Below are positions 22,130-32,941 of a DNA stretch of 64,000 nt, in pieces (the first letter of the stretch is position 1; each line of letters opens with the position of its first letter). The position numbers and the translations under genes are program-made. This DNA is from Pohlia nutans (taxonomy: Eukaryota > Streptophyta > Bryopsida > Bryales > Mniaceae), in NCBI GenBank assembly GCA_022496805.1, contig CM040101.1, forward strand, positions 8,744,501 through 8,808,500. Reading direction: 5' to 3'. The notes under the pieces were generated by a model. The model did no database searches and was not told the DNA's origin. It saw only the letters and a list, made by a program, of their open reading frames with translations.

Positions 22130-22620
22130 TTGACGCTAAGCCTTATCATACTGTAATTCTTGCATGTCTCTGATGATGACTAAATATATGGTATTGCTGT
22201 TGCTAACTCCTTTGAAGTCATACATAGTAAACTTTGAGGGTTGATATGACCTAACCTTTTATGCCATATCTTGGCTAATCGGGTCTAAGTTAGAGAATTA
22301 ACCTCAAGATTCCGTTTGATCTTCTACAAGTTTGATCGTTTTTCTAACGAGGCAATGGACTTTACTACCTTAGTCTTTTTGTGTATCAACAGACAGTCTG
22401 GCATGGATCATCAAATAAAACCCGATACCCATCCTTTACAAATGACCTCACACTCAAGCTGTTTTTCTTGACTTCCAAGGAGTAGAGAACATCGATAACT
22501 TTTATTTCACCATTTGGAGTGGACAGTCTGACCTTCGCGGTACCCTCAACTGGGTGTGCCTGACCACCAGCAAAAAATTACATTATTGACATACTTTTCC
22601 TTCTAGACTATGTCTGACAT
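22130..22620 (-). pseudogene. Copia protease tail and GAG-pre-integrase relic
   Basis: Minus-strand translation of about 22,440-22,570 gives GGQAHPVEGTAKVRLSTPNG and the following copia segment. About 22,190-22,290 gives IWHKRLGHINPQSLLCM, the GAG-pre-integrase signature. Stops interrupt both. Confidence 0.85.
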
Positions 22621-22648
22621 AATCGCTTTGTTTCTTGTGACATGCCTA

Positions 22649-22825
22649 CACAGGGAGATAAAAACAAGATTCCCATATGCGAAACGCATACAAATTTCCC
22701 ACAATTGTAACTTTCCCAGATCAAAAATACACTACAGTCATCCCAGGAAAGTTACAAATGTGGGAATTTTGTCCCACTTCCCATATGAAACTCCCATGTG
22801 GGAATGTCTAAGTTATCTCCGTGTG
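22649..22825. mobile_element. 177-bp MITE with 3-bp CTA duplication, CACTA-like
   Basis: Ends CACAGGGAGATAA and TTATCTCCGTGTG, flanked by CTA at 22,646-22,648 and 22,826-22,828. The interior is itself largely palindromic. It splits the copia protease just after a degenerate active-site motif (EASGAAS instead of DSGAS). Confidence 0.8.
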
Positions 22826-22888
22826 CTAGCAGCTCCTGAGGCTTCTATCGTTGTAACACACATTTAGAGAATTGATAGCTACTTCATC

Positions 22889-23711
22889 AGGGCATTTGTA
22901 TGGTACGGTCCACCAACTCTTAGTGCACCAACTACATTTTGGTGCACATTTGTGCACTGAGCATTTTGTCTAAAAAGCTAACTTTCAAACCAATTTGGAA
23001 ATTATGTAGCAATAATTCAATGAAAAATGAGTGCACCAACTTCTAGAATTATGCCAATTTTAACCAAAAAATAAAATTTCAAAATTTCAAAATGATTTTA
23101 TGTTGAAGATTTTCAGTATCAAAACTCCCATTCTAATAACAATTTTACCAATTTATGATCAAACTTTGAATGTAAATATAATTCATGTTTGATTCTATAC
23201 TAAAAAATCTAAAAATAATCCAACCTACAAAATTTCATTCTCAAGTACATTCAAAAAATAAATCCATCAAAAAAGTTTTTTAAAATAGAGAAAAAATTAA
23301 CCTCTCCCAAAAAAACACATTTTAAAATTTGAAATTTTAATCAATTCAAAAAAATCTAAAAAGATTGTAAGATATTTTCCTTCACGTATTTGAACACTTG
23401 AAAAATTTATAGCTCAAAGTTCCATCCACAACCCTATGTTCTCCTTCTCTTTTAGAATTTAAAGTGCATATTATGCATTGTGACAATGCACTAGTTTACC
23501 CTTTGTTTCATCCTCCATAAAAATATAATGCCGGATTTTTAAATTTCTTTAAAAAATTTGTTCACTTATATCAGTACGGCCCATCCTACCACTTTAGATT
23601 TCACAGAATCATTTTTCTTTCTCCATAATGGATTTTTCAAATTCTCAAAATCCTAAAACGAGTGCGTAGTGACAAGAATTCTAGTGGACGGTACCATACA
23701 AACACCCATTA
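22889..23711 (-). mobile_element. About 820-bp TIR element, GGGYRTTTGTATGGTAC ends
   Basis: The left end GGGCATTTGTATGGTACGG and the inverted right end GGGTGTTTGTATGGTACCG form TIRs of about 24 bp. A right-truncated copy in the opposite orientation is at 54,171-54,965. Internal DNA is AT-rich with no ORF. I found no clear target duplication. Confidence 0.75.
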
Positions 23712-24957
23712 CAGCTATCTGAGATATCAAACGAGTTGAGAGCTGCTTCTAGTATTGCATTCGCATCTCTGTCATCATCTTGACTTCTAGATTCTTCTTC
23801 TTCCACACTACAAGGAGGCGTCGTTTCTCACTCAGGAGGATCTTGTTCATTGCCTTTTTTTTATTGTACATGCTTGTCAGGACTACGTGACGAATCGCAC
23901 TTACCAAGTCCAACCAAAAAATTGGTGAGTGCGAAGTGGCACCGTTTGACTCACAGAGGGAGTGAAAAGCGACGCCTTCTCCTTGTAGTGCCAATAGATT
24001 TGCAGAAATCTTTTCCTGCTTCAGAAGTCTGCTCTTGTTAGTCGCTTCAAGCTTCCAAATATCTTCTCTCTTCCTGCATTCCCTGAGATAATGTCCCTGT
24101 GCTCCACAATAATGACATACTCCAGATAGCTTGGATTGTAGAAAAGTTGTCTTCTGTCCCGCGCTCCTATTGTTTGATGTATAACGTGCGTTGCCTTTAT
24201 ATCATAACATGAGTGCTTCTTCAGACGTCTTAGAAGCTAAACGCCATTATGCCTCCAACTTTCCTGCAAATACAAGTGTAGCTGAGAAGTCAGTGAAGCT
24301 TGGCAGTCCCACTCTAACAGTCCTTGAACAACAGGATCATAGACATCTGGAAATGCATTTATAACAAACTGCATAATTGCCTCATCATCCGGTCTTGCTC
24401 CAATAACTTAGAGGTGAGTTGAATTCCTTGAAATACGCCTCTATAACTCCCGGTTCATCTATACTCTTCAGTGTAGAAAGTTTGTTGCAAAGATGAAACT
24501 TTCTACTTGGATTTTTCACTTCACTACTTCAAATCCTGGTAGATTTAACTAGTGCATTTGGTCGTTTTTGAGTTATTTTGTCCAAGCTCCACTCGAGTGG
24601 GATGAGTGAAAATGCTTGTTATGGTGAACATTGTACATACAGGTTTGAACCATAGTAACACTCTCATCAGCATATGAATCTCATCATTAACAATCTCATA
24701 GTCGCTCGATCCTCTGCTTCCTTCTCCACCTTAGGAAGCTGTCTTCTTCTCTTTCTCCTTTCTTTTGTCCGTTGCCATGCTTTCTCCAGTTTGCTTTGTT
24801 ACACAGATGATGTTCCAACAGTAACTGCTCCTGCATAGGTACAAGTGTACCACACCTTCTTCATTTTGATAGCCTGCATCATACGAATCTTACATACGTT
24901 GTAGTTAGGATTCCCTATGAGTTTATTAGACTCCGGAATGAAGTGTTCTAACGCCAT
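23712..24957 (-). pseudogene. Copia gag relic
   Basis: A plausible ATG is at 24,957. The frame reads a typical gag start (NYNVCKIRMM). A zinc knuckle CX2CX4HX4C (CHYC...H...C) lies at 24,076-24,117, and an acidic spacer with EEEESRSQDD follows the MITE. The frame is broken between these parts. Confidence 0.85.
23806..23990. mobile_element. Small CACTA MITE, 185 bp
   Basis: Begins CACTACAAGGAGGCGTC and ends GACGCCTTCTCCTTGTAGTG, with a perfect 3-bp duplication CCA at 23,803-23,805 and 23,991-23,993. It is inserted in the copia gag between the zinc knuckle and the protease. Confidence 0.92.
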
Positions 24958-25186
24958 GACTGAACTTGTACTGTTGAAAAGAAAATAATATTTAACAAAG
25001 GTGTGAAGAAATATGCAATACTGTTGTGTAAAAAATTTGCTGACTTGACTCTGTGGAACTACGCTCACACATGAGTAAACACTTGAAACTCTAACGTAGA
25101 GTGGTGGAGCTTTAGCTCACACACAAGACCGTGCACTAATGGAGCTATGCTCACATTTCTAACTCAAGCTACCCGAGACCCAATGT

Positions 25187-25200
25187 GAGCTCTGACACCA
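25187..25200 (-). other. Copia primer-binding site
   Basis: Reads TGGTGTCAGAGCTC on the minus strand, directly adjoining the 5' LTR. It resembles the TGGTATCAGAGC complement of initiator tRNA-Met used by most plant copia elements. Confidence 0.85.
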
Positions 25201-25883
25201 TGTTGAACGATGTTTTATTGATCAAAGATAATTAACAGCATTGGACCAAAGCCTCATGTACCAGGAAGATAAAGCACTAGTAGAAGTCCTCTCGTTTTTC
25301 ATTCCCCATTTCGTGGGAACAGTGAATAATGACTGAATATAATGCTTATATTTCTGTCTTCTAGTGACCAAAACCACTCACCAGCACTGACACAGCCCAT
25401 GTGTCTAGCGCGGTTTCATTCCGTAAGGCCTTGCCAGTGAAACGCCTTCACGTTTTGCGGGCTCCTCACAACGTAGGAGGCCCACAAAACGTATGGAATT
25501 TGAAACTCCTCTGTGAGATTTCTCACAAGGAAAAAAACACCCAGGCAGGTCCAAAACTTAATTTCCCGTGCGTTACGCAGTGAGAGGCCTGCCTGGGCCT
25601 CCAGCAATGGGCAGAACCCGGGCCCAACGGGCTACTGCCCTTATGGCCCCTGGGCTCCTCCCAGACCTCCCACTGTACTCTTTCCTTTATAGCAAGGTAA
25701 AAATGACACATTTCCTACATTTCCTACTAGTAGTGAAGGCTTCCACCGTCATGCAACAGAAGTAACAATTAAGAAGTTACTAAAACTAACTAAGCATGTA
25801 AACTAGTAACTGTGCATTACTGATGTCCACGTGAACTGGAAGTATTCAGAACAACTAGATGAGGTGTGCATTATCTACTAACA
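25201..25883 (-). repeat. Copia 5' LTR, interrupted
   Basis: 683 bp, made up of about 220 bp of LTR plus the CACTA insertion at 25,275-25,735. It is flanked outside by ATGAT. Confidence 0.9.
25275..25735. mobile_element. CACTA-type MITE in the LTR, 461 bp
   Basis: Begins CACTAGTAGAAG and ends CTACTAGTAGTG, with a 3-bp duplication AAG at 25,272-25,274 and 25,736-25,738. Comparison with the other LTR shows exactly this segment is extra. Two internal hairpins occur, one with ACGTTTTG/CAAAACGT arms and one with CAGGCAGG/CCTGCCTG arms. Confidence 0.92.
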
Positions 25884-25888
25884 ATGAT

Positions 25889-26836
25889 TACGTAGACTGT
25901 GATCAGATGGGATTGACTGCTCTTCACTAAGCAGGGACTATAAGACTTGTTGCCGAGTAGTGCAGTACAACAGTTGCAGTCACAAACTCAATAGCTTTTG
26001 GAAAATTTACAAGCAACACATTTATAATTTATTCATACAATATCTGAATAATATGTATAATTTTAGTATGTTAAAATCCATTTAAAAATGGAGGCAAGAT
26101 TTACAAATATTTTTATTTATTTAATAATGGTAAATACACTTAGTAGTTGCACGTTAGGGGAATGGAACAATTACCTTAGTAGTCATTATAGATGGTAAGG
26201 TAGAGGACACTAAAACTATCAGGGACCTATACTAACTTGCTGTCACATAAGAAATTCATACGTAGTGATGAAAATTTGTTCTCAATAGGTTTGACTTTTG
26301 AGCAGGATCTGTGCACAACTCTGTACGTACTATCTCCCAGAAATCACACTCCTAAATATGTTAAAATACTGAAAGTGACACATCTAGCATCCTCTACCTT
26401 ATGTTAGGCAGTGCACACTAACCTTTATATTCAAGAGGTGAGCTCTCAAAAGCTTCCTGCACTGAACAAAACTGCAGATACATAAATATTCTGCTGAGAG
26501 CATTATTCATTCTGTACAGTCTGTTGGCAGAGCTTGGATTGTACTTCAGTGACGAGGGATTTACTTGCAGCAGCTAGAACTAGTTCCACTGGCTTCCGCT
26601 GTAAGTCTGAAGGCCATCCTCCCATGAAGACATTTGCTGAAGATGATTGAGGTCGCTCAAAGAAACGTTCAGCACTCGGGTTCGTTCTCCCCGTAGAAAA
26701 CTCCCCTTGTAAAATCGCGTTACCAAACCCCGCCACACGTAACGGTGCAGTGCATCGTTACAATGTGGAACAGTAAGATGCACTAGACCGTCGAACGTGG
26801 GTGGGAACGTCAAACTCACCCTTCGCGCTTAACGCC
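25889..26836. other. Intergenic stretch with unassigned minus-strand frames
   Basis: Minus-strand frames at 26,503-26,736 and 26,580-26,819 overlap. The first has a coding-like composition but no recognisable domain, and I could not splice it cleanly to the candidate exon at 27,092-27,287. Confidence 0.3.
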
Positions 26837-26937
26837 GGGTTACGCACTTGCTTAGTGAATAACGCGATATTTCATCGCTCAGGCTACCGCCCTCGCCAGG
26901 AAATATCGCGTTATGCAATCAAGCAAGTGCGTAACCC
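26837..26937. repeat. Near-perfect 37/38-bp inverted repeat with 26-nt loop
   Basis: Left arm 26,837-26,873 starts GGGTTACGCACTTGCTT and ends ATAACGCGATATTTC. The right arm 26,900-26,937 is its complement apart from one small internal bulge. It could be a foldback MITE or a small-RNA hairpin; a second GTAACG/CGTTAC palindrome lies just to the left at about 26,739-26,760. Confidence 0.9.
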
Positions 26938-27091
26938 TATACAAAACACACTGCATGTGGTGAAGAAAACTGTGACCAAACAAGTATGTGCCAGATATCG
27001 TGATCTTTCAAGCAGGATAAGCCCCACCATTATAAGGCCACTGAGAATTTGAGCTGCTAAGTGGCCTTACAAATGGTGAAGAGTGGCTTAC

Positions 27092-27287
27092 CCTACACGT
27101 TGCAAGTACGTAGATCCGTCGACGATGTCCACTGGAGCCTTGAGAACACTGGTTCCTGTGATGGTGAATTTCATGGCTCCAGAAAGCTGGTTTGGTGCTG
27201 GAAATAGAACATCGATCGGTGCTTCATCTGGGAAGGTGTCCAGTACAAAATCATGTGCAGCATTTGCACAATCATCCATGAAGGACC
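27092..27287 (-). other. Candidate internal exon of an unidentified gene
   Basis: The minus-strand frame is bounded by plausible splice sites: acceptor TGATCACAG before 27,287 and donor GG|GTAAGC after 27,092. It encodes about 65 residues including DVLFPAPNQLSGAMKF and APVDIVDGSTYLQR, balanced in composition and not repeat-derived. I do not recognise the family. It lies 3' of the F-box gene on the same strand but is probably separate from it. Confidence 0.4.
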
Positions 27288-27937
27288 CTGTGATCATTCA
27301 GTAAGACTTGGAAAACATGCATTGGCAATTTAACTCCAAATGTTTCTCCTTGTAGAAGCATTGTTGGCCCATCTTGGAAAATGGCTTCAAGAAATACCCT
27401 GACACACAGAACTAGATGCTGTAAATAATATCCTCCATTGCAAGTAATATATGCCCCCCTGTTGTAGTTGAATGCAACTGTGGCAACCCTTGATTGTTTT
27501 CGATGTTTCCTCTTCTTCTTTTTTTGTAATTTTGAGATTCACGAACTCCCACCTCATAGGTCCACAACTTGTGATGGAGACCACCCTCCATGCAAGGGTG
27601 TGTGGCAATCGCAAAACTCATGCATATATTTCTTTTTCTTCTGTTTTTTTCAAATTTTCCCATTTTCAGTCATACCCGATAGGTATAATTTGAAATCCCC
27701 TCTTCATAGTGAGATAACTCCCATGCTGTGGAGAATTAACTCTTACTTCGTAGATCAAAATCCTGTACAAGAAACTTGGTGCACGGTCCCTCCAAATCAA
27801 AGCCGTTTCTGGTAATACGTTATGTGATCCTATAAGTCTCATGATCTAGGAGGTCTCAACTTTAACAAACGAAACAAATCAAACTCCACCCCTCCCTCAA
27901 TAATATTGACGCCACAGCCTGCCTTCAGTCTCATAGA

Positions 27938-29443
27938 TCAAGGTTTGCTGGCGAAGTTAGGTTGAAGTGTGAACGACACAGGGTTGAAGCTGAAGAAATT
28001 CTCACCTCTCTGACTCTCAGGCGGTGGCAGCAAAACGCCAGATTGCATACCATTTTCAATATCATACACCACGCCATCACGTGTGATAGTGTTGAAAACA
28101 CATAGTTTCCCTTCTCCATATGGCACACACGTGAACTCCGGGAACACCAGAAGGCCCCGCCCACCAGACTTTGTGACGCTCATAATGTTCTTCAATCGCC
28201 ATAATTCACTTCCTGCATCGAATTCAACCACATCGATACAATGCTCCACAATGCAGCTACGCTCTTGCTCTGAGAAAAGGTAAATCTTCCCATCACTCTC
28301 CAGCAGTTGGAGAATATTGGAGTCCAAGCAAAATGGCACTGCGCAAGTCCTGTCCTCCAACCATTCCCCGTTCTCCACATCAAACGCTACAATACCCTTT
28401 TGGCCATCGCCGTCTAGAAACGCAACAAAGTGTAATATTCCATCCACGCATACCCCCACCTGGTGCTCATTAAGTCCAAACTCTGGCCCAGGTATGTCAC
28501 TCGCTACTGTCCATTGCCCTGTACGAGAATTAAACACTTCCATTCTTCGTGAGAGATCGCCTTCACCTGAGCTTGATGAGCTTCCAGCAGCTATCACTCT
28601 GTAAGAGTCGGCGACAGAATCAACCAATATGTGAAGGAGCACAGGGTTTCTTGGATAATGAAGGGATGGCAATTCGATTCTCTCACCAGTCAAAGGGTTG
28701 AAGACGACGAGGTCTTCCTTGTGGGGCGATTTGGAAACATTGACACACATCAAGCCACCATGTCCACACACCGAGTATTCTTTGAACAGGCTTGCGTCGG
28801 GTCTTGGAAGGCATGAAAGTGTCGGTAAGCTCCGCCATGTTACCGATTGCAGATCAAATCCAGTGCATTGCCATTCGCCATGCTTAATGAAGAAATTCAG
28901 CGCCGTGAATGAGCCTTCTCCAGATGATCCCCGTGAACGCAGAAAGGCTTTCCTCTCGATGAGAGCCTTGCAGGTTTTGGACAGTGCTTTCGAACGAGTT
29001 AGTTTATCCAATGGTAACCTCTGGAATATGTTTTCTTGTACGTCGCATGGTAAGGATTCCCATGATCCTGCCTTCACCCAAACCTCTTTTCTCTTGAAGG
29101 ACCACCGTTTCTTTCCTGACCTGAAAAGCTCCCGTAACACTATCTTGAGAGTCTCAAAGCATGAGGATGTCTGGGTTACCTCTTCATCTTCAGCTAGAAG
29201 AGGTGTGCGGTGCTCCTGAATGCAGACCTTCCAGCTACCTTCATTATTGCTGTGTTCCTTTCCATTCACACGGTCCTTGTCAGTCCTTAATTCGGCTTTG
29301 TCCACCTGACGTCTGCTTTGTTCTGGAGGCACAGTGGAAGCAACATGCTTGTTCAAGGTCTTTTCTGCCTCCGGCAACTCTCTCTTGGGGCGGATAGTCT
29401 TTCGTTCCTGCTCAACGTCTTCAATCGGAATCGGTGATCGCAT
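27938..29443 (-). CDS. F-box protein with C-terminal beta-propeller-like region, 501 aa
   Basis: The first in-frame ATG is at 29,443 and the stop is at 27,938, without introns. Residues 1-120 are charged and probably disordered. The F-box is at about 129-170 (SWESLPCDVQENIFQRLP...L...C). Residues about 180-490 have the spaced W, G and DVENGEW-like motifs of kelch/F-box-associated repeats (VFNPLTGERIELPSL, VFNSRTGQWTVASD, VYDIENG). Proteins of this type bind SKP1 through the F-box and recruit a substrate through the propeller to an SCF ubiquitin ligase; the substrate cannot be told. Just upstream at 29,462 is a good acceptor (CTGCCTTTCAACAG), so a 5' non-coding or short coding exon may exist further up. 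Its codon use is ordinary and there are no breaks. Confidence 0.85.
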   Translation of the reverse strand: MRSPIPIEDVEQERKTIRPKRELPEAEKTLNKHVASTVPPEQSRRQVDKAELRTDKDRVNGKEHSNNEGSWKVCIQEHRTPLLAEDEEVTQTSSCFETLKIVLRELFRSGKKRWSFKRKEVWVKAGSWESLPCDVQENIFQRLPLDKLTRSKALSKTCKALIERKAFLRSRGSSGEGSFTALNFFIKHGEWQCTGFDLQSVTWRSLPTLSCLPRPDASLFKEYSVCGHGGLMCVNVSKSPHKEDLVVFNPLTGERIELPSLHYPRNPVLLHILVDSVADSYRVIAAGSSSSSGEGDLSRRMEVFNSRTGQWTVASDIPGPEFGLNEHQVGVCVDGILHFVAFLDGDGQKGIVAFDVENGEWLEDRTCAVPFCLDSNILQLLESDGKIYLFSEQERSCIVEHCIDVVEFDAGSELWRLKNIMSVTKSGGRGLLVFPEFTCVPYGEGKLCVFNTITRDGVVYDIENGMQSGVLLPPPESQRGENFFSFNPVSFTLQPNFASKP

Positions 29444-30746
29444 TGATCGTTCTTCGCATCTGTTGAAAGGCAGAAACAAGATTACTTCACGTCAGTGTAG
29501 CCCAGTCTTGTAAAGGTAGCAACCATGCATTCAATACGACAACTCATTTTGTTTGTTAGTAGGATGATCCTCTCATAAATAGATAATAATTGAGCACACT
29601 TGATGTATGAATGCTCTATCTGTCTATCTATCTTTGTAGTTGCTAGTGTGGAGGCCTTCTAAGAGCACCTCCAGTCGATTCACTGCATGCGACCCCGAAT
29701 GTGGAGTGGACTCGTTGGTGAAAAAGAGTGCTGAAACAAGAGCACCTCACTTCCCCAGTCGGGGCACAGAATTCAACACAGTATATCGTGCCACGTGCCA
29801 GAGAAATCGCAACAACAGCAGCAGAGAGGAAACGGAGGAAGAAGTCATTGGAAGATGTTGTTAACCGAGGGAGGAGGAGAGGGTTCGGGGCCCTGAACTG
29901 CGTGCACAAATTCAGTGGCCGGGAGTGATTTGAAACGGAATCCCACTTCTACATTGGTATGACTAGGGACCCCAAGCAGCCCTTTACTTTTCGCAACCGG
30001 AATTTTTCCGCTTGGGGGTATTTCAGTCTCGACGGAAGGTGCCTTAAGATCACCAGAGAAAAAACAACCTGTCCCACACAGCAGCAGTGTCCCATTGTGA
30101 TTAATTTCCAAGTACCAGCTAGTCCAATTTTTTATTGCAAGTACCTGGACAATAATCGCAATGGGACCATGTCTTAGGTCAATGTCCCTTCCTGTTTCCC
30201 TGTGATGCTTGAAGAATCTCTTCCTGATGACTAATTAGATACGTTATGTACATAAGGTTCTGCAAAGTTTCATGTGAGGATATTGAGCATGCCAGTCAGT
30301 TCAATGATTAAGTATCAAGAAAATGGAGAATTGTAACAACTGTTACAAATCATTGACTTTTTCAGAATGCAATACGGGTTATGGAATAAAATAGATACCT
30401 ACCATTGTTACCAACAGGGTTGTCCGCTTGAAGTCAAAGTCGAACACGACTCTATCATGTATAGGCATATTCTCACAATATACATAGAATATATTTTAAT
30501 ATTCTAGAATATTCTAGAAATATATTCGACAACTGTTTAATAAAACATTCGCATCAAACGTCCAATATGACATAAAGTTAGAAAAAAGTGTCAAACAAAA
30601 CAACACTAGTTATCAATGAAATCGCACCACATAAACCATAGCTAGCATTGCCGAGTGCACAAGCAATCAATGGAAATACATAGAACATGAGAATTGTTCA
30701 ATTTTCAATACTCACTACTAGGATAATATACTAATTGCTACATTTG
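29444..30746. other. Upstream region of the F-box gene
   Basis: It probably holds promoter and 5' leader. Minus-strand frames at 29,643-29,909 and 29,845-30,111 overlap each other and have no recognisable product. A (TCTA/TATC)n tract lies near 29,617-29,632. Confidence 0.35.
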
Positions 30747-30749
30747 TTA

Positions 30750-31058
30750 GGCCCCGCCTACACCAACCAAGTAAGAAGAAGCTAACAAATGTTAAGAGCA
30801 GTTTGCTTTAAATGTGCCCACACCTACAAAATAAAAGTAGTCAAGTAACAATGTTTAGTTAACTCATGTCCGCGTTTATTAGTTAAGAGCAATTAGCTAA
30901 TTGATTCAATAGTAAAAGTCACCTGAAATGTCTTGTGCTTGAAGATTTTGGAATCAAGTAACTATTTCTTCATTCATGGAGAAGTAGGAGCCGATTAAAG
31001 AGAAGTATAGGAAAGTAACATTTGTTTAGGCTACTTCTTACTTGCTTGGTGCCGGGCC
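30750..31058. mobile_element. Tourist-like (PIF/Harbinger) MITE, 309 bp
   Basis: Begins GGCCCCGCCTACACCAACCA and ends TTGGTGCCGGGCC. TIRs extend for about 45 bp (to ACAAATGTTA/TAACATTTGT) and the flanks are TTA at 30,747-30,749 and 31,059-31,061, the 3-bp target of Harbinger MITEs. Confidence 0.87.
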
Positions 31059-31368
31059 TTAGCAACCTAGGGGAGTAGCTATACCAACATTATAGTTATG
31101 GAATGTTATTTTAACAAACTGTAAGGGCATGCTTTTTCTTTGGAATTTACTCCTAAATGCAGGAAATTTTCATCCCACTAATTTATCCCTCCCCCACACA
31201 CCCACAAAATTGTATCTCACCTTGTTGCACAATCCTAAACAAATGTGAGATTGCCATATGTTCCAACACAAGTCTCCAAGCTATTAATCATTGTCAAACT
31301 TGTTAATCATGGTTTAGAGGGGTCTATTGTGACATTAGTATATCTTGCAAATTTGCCATCCCGAAGAT

Positions 31369-31936
31369 CATGTACACTGCCCACAAAGAAGTTTACGTTC
31401 ATTCAGTTTTTCAAAGAATTGAATCAAATAATTAAATTTATAAAATATATTTATAAAATATATTTATATTTATATTTATATTTATTAAACCATTTGAAGT
31501 GTGAAAATTTACTTCTTTGGACAATTTTTGGATCAAATATTAAAAAAATACAATATTTGTATTCAAATTGAACATTTTTGAACTAAAAACTCAAACATTG
31601 ATATTTTAGTAAACATGACCCCAAAACTCATGATTTTTGTTTTTACATGATTCTACAAAGGATTTGTATTCTTTCCATTGAAAGTTTTATAAACCATAAG
31701 TAACAAAATTTGTATACATAGTTTTTTGAATTAAGCGTAAAAATGAAGGTTTGAAATTCAAATAAAAATAAATTTTAGAATTATCTTTTATTATCAAAAC
31801 TCAATTGTATGTGTGGTTCATCTTGTGCACTACAACTTGTCCAAATTAGGCTCAAAGCTTATAATTTTTGTAAATTTTATTGACAATTCTCTGAAAAGTT
31901 GAATGAACGTAAACTTCTTTGTGGGCACTGTACATG
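31369..31936. mobile_element. TIR element, 568 bp, about 50-bp inverted repeats
   Basis: CATGTACACTGCCCACAAAG at 31,369 and its inverted copy ending at 31,936 extend through GTTTACGTTCATTCA to about 31,421 and 31,882. The interior is AT-rich. No clear target duplication, so the superfamily is open. Confidence 0.7.
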
Positions 31937-32941
31937 TGTTGTTAGAAACTTTTCATCTAAAATATTCCATAGAAAGGTGGGCATGCTCTAACGTTGTTTG
32001 CGCTACTCCCCTATGTTGCTAACAAACATAGCACAGAGGCTATTAGTGACTGGTGAAAGAATAACACGACGCAGGCACGAGCGCAGGCACAAGCTACAAA
32101 TTCTTCATCAATCCAACATGAATCGATGGGTCAGAAGAGGATTATTTCTCACAATCTTGTCCTGGTGTTAGATCAACCAAAAGTACATCAAGTGAATTCA
32201 ATAGAAGAAGGCTTGGCATCACGTCGATAACCTTCTCCGGCCTACCGGAACTGTGAAATGTTATGTAGTCCATGATCATTGAAATAAAGAAAATCACAGA
32301 ATCAGGAAAGAGAGCTGCAATGTTACCTGGCGCATGGATCGAGGAGGAAGGGTGAGTCGTAGCTCTTGCACACTGCCCTGGCACCGCCACCCATCGCACC
32401 TCACAAAGGCACCGGAGAGAGGGACACAACAAGGTAGCAAGCTCGATGAGCACGGAACACACAAGTTAAGAGGGCGGCAATGAATTCACCTGGAGCATGT
32501 GCCAAACTGCCATATAAGATCTATTGCACTCACAGGGCGAACACCTCCTGCTACACAACGGCGTATCAGTACCAGACGATCGATCTCCCGGCTCTAGCAC
32601 TGGAGGAACTCATCCTTTTCAATTTGGCTGAAGGCAATCCCCTTAAATACAATGATCGGTACAGACTTTACTATTACCGCCTAGTAAATTATAGCTAAAT
32701 TTACTTGTACAGACAGACATTATCTCTCAACAGACAAATTTTCGACGGAGTGGATTTTAGGATTCCTAAGCTCCGACAGACAGACATTGTTTAGGTATGG
32801 TATCGGAAGGATGTCAAAAAAATCCATGTTCTGAGTACATTTGACCATCTCAAGGACCTCAAACGGATATCTAGAATGTGCTTCTATCTAGGAGTTCACT
32901 GTAACTTGATGCCATACCAGACCAACACTGGTCGATACATG
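31937..32941. other. Intergenic stretch
   Basis: A minus-strand frame of 106 codons (32,142-32,462) is free of repeats but unrecognised. Nothing else supported. Confidence 0.3.

Larger units (their letters stand above)
16355..25883 (-). mobile_element. Ty1/copia LTR retrotransposon, decayed, with nested insertions
   Basis: Two related LTRs (16,355-16,585 and 25,201-25,883) bound the element. The 5-bp target duplication ATGAT lies at 16,350-16,354 and 25,884-25,888. Coding relics run on the minus strand in copia order gag, protease, integrase, reverse transcriptase, RNase H, so the right LTR is the 5' one. A primer-binding site adjoins it at 25,187-25,200 and a purine tract (GGTGAGAGGGG, minus sense) adjoins the 3' LTR at about 16,586-16,600. 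Stops and frameshifts occur throughout, and the LTRs differ by about ten bases in the first 66 aligned, so it is old and immobile. Most of its excess length comes from other elements inserted into it. Confidence 0.93.

Noticed and set aside
29643..29909. Repeated AGAGCACCTC segments as a Harbinger MITE
   Set aside because: The two copies (about 29,660 and 29,738) are in direct orientation and no 3-bp flank or inverted end was found.
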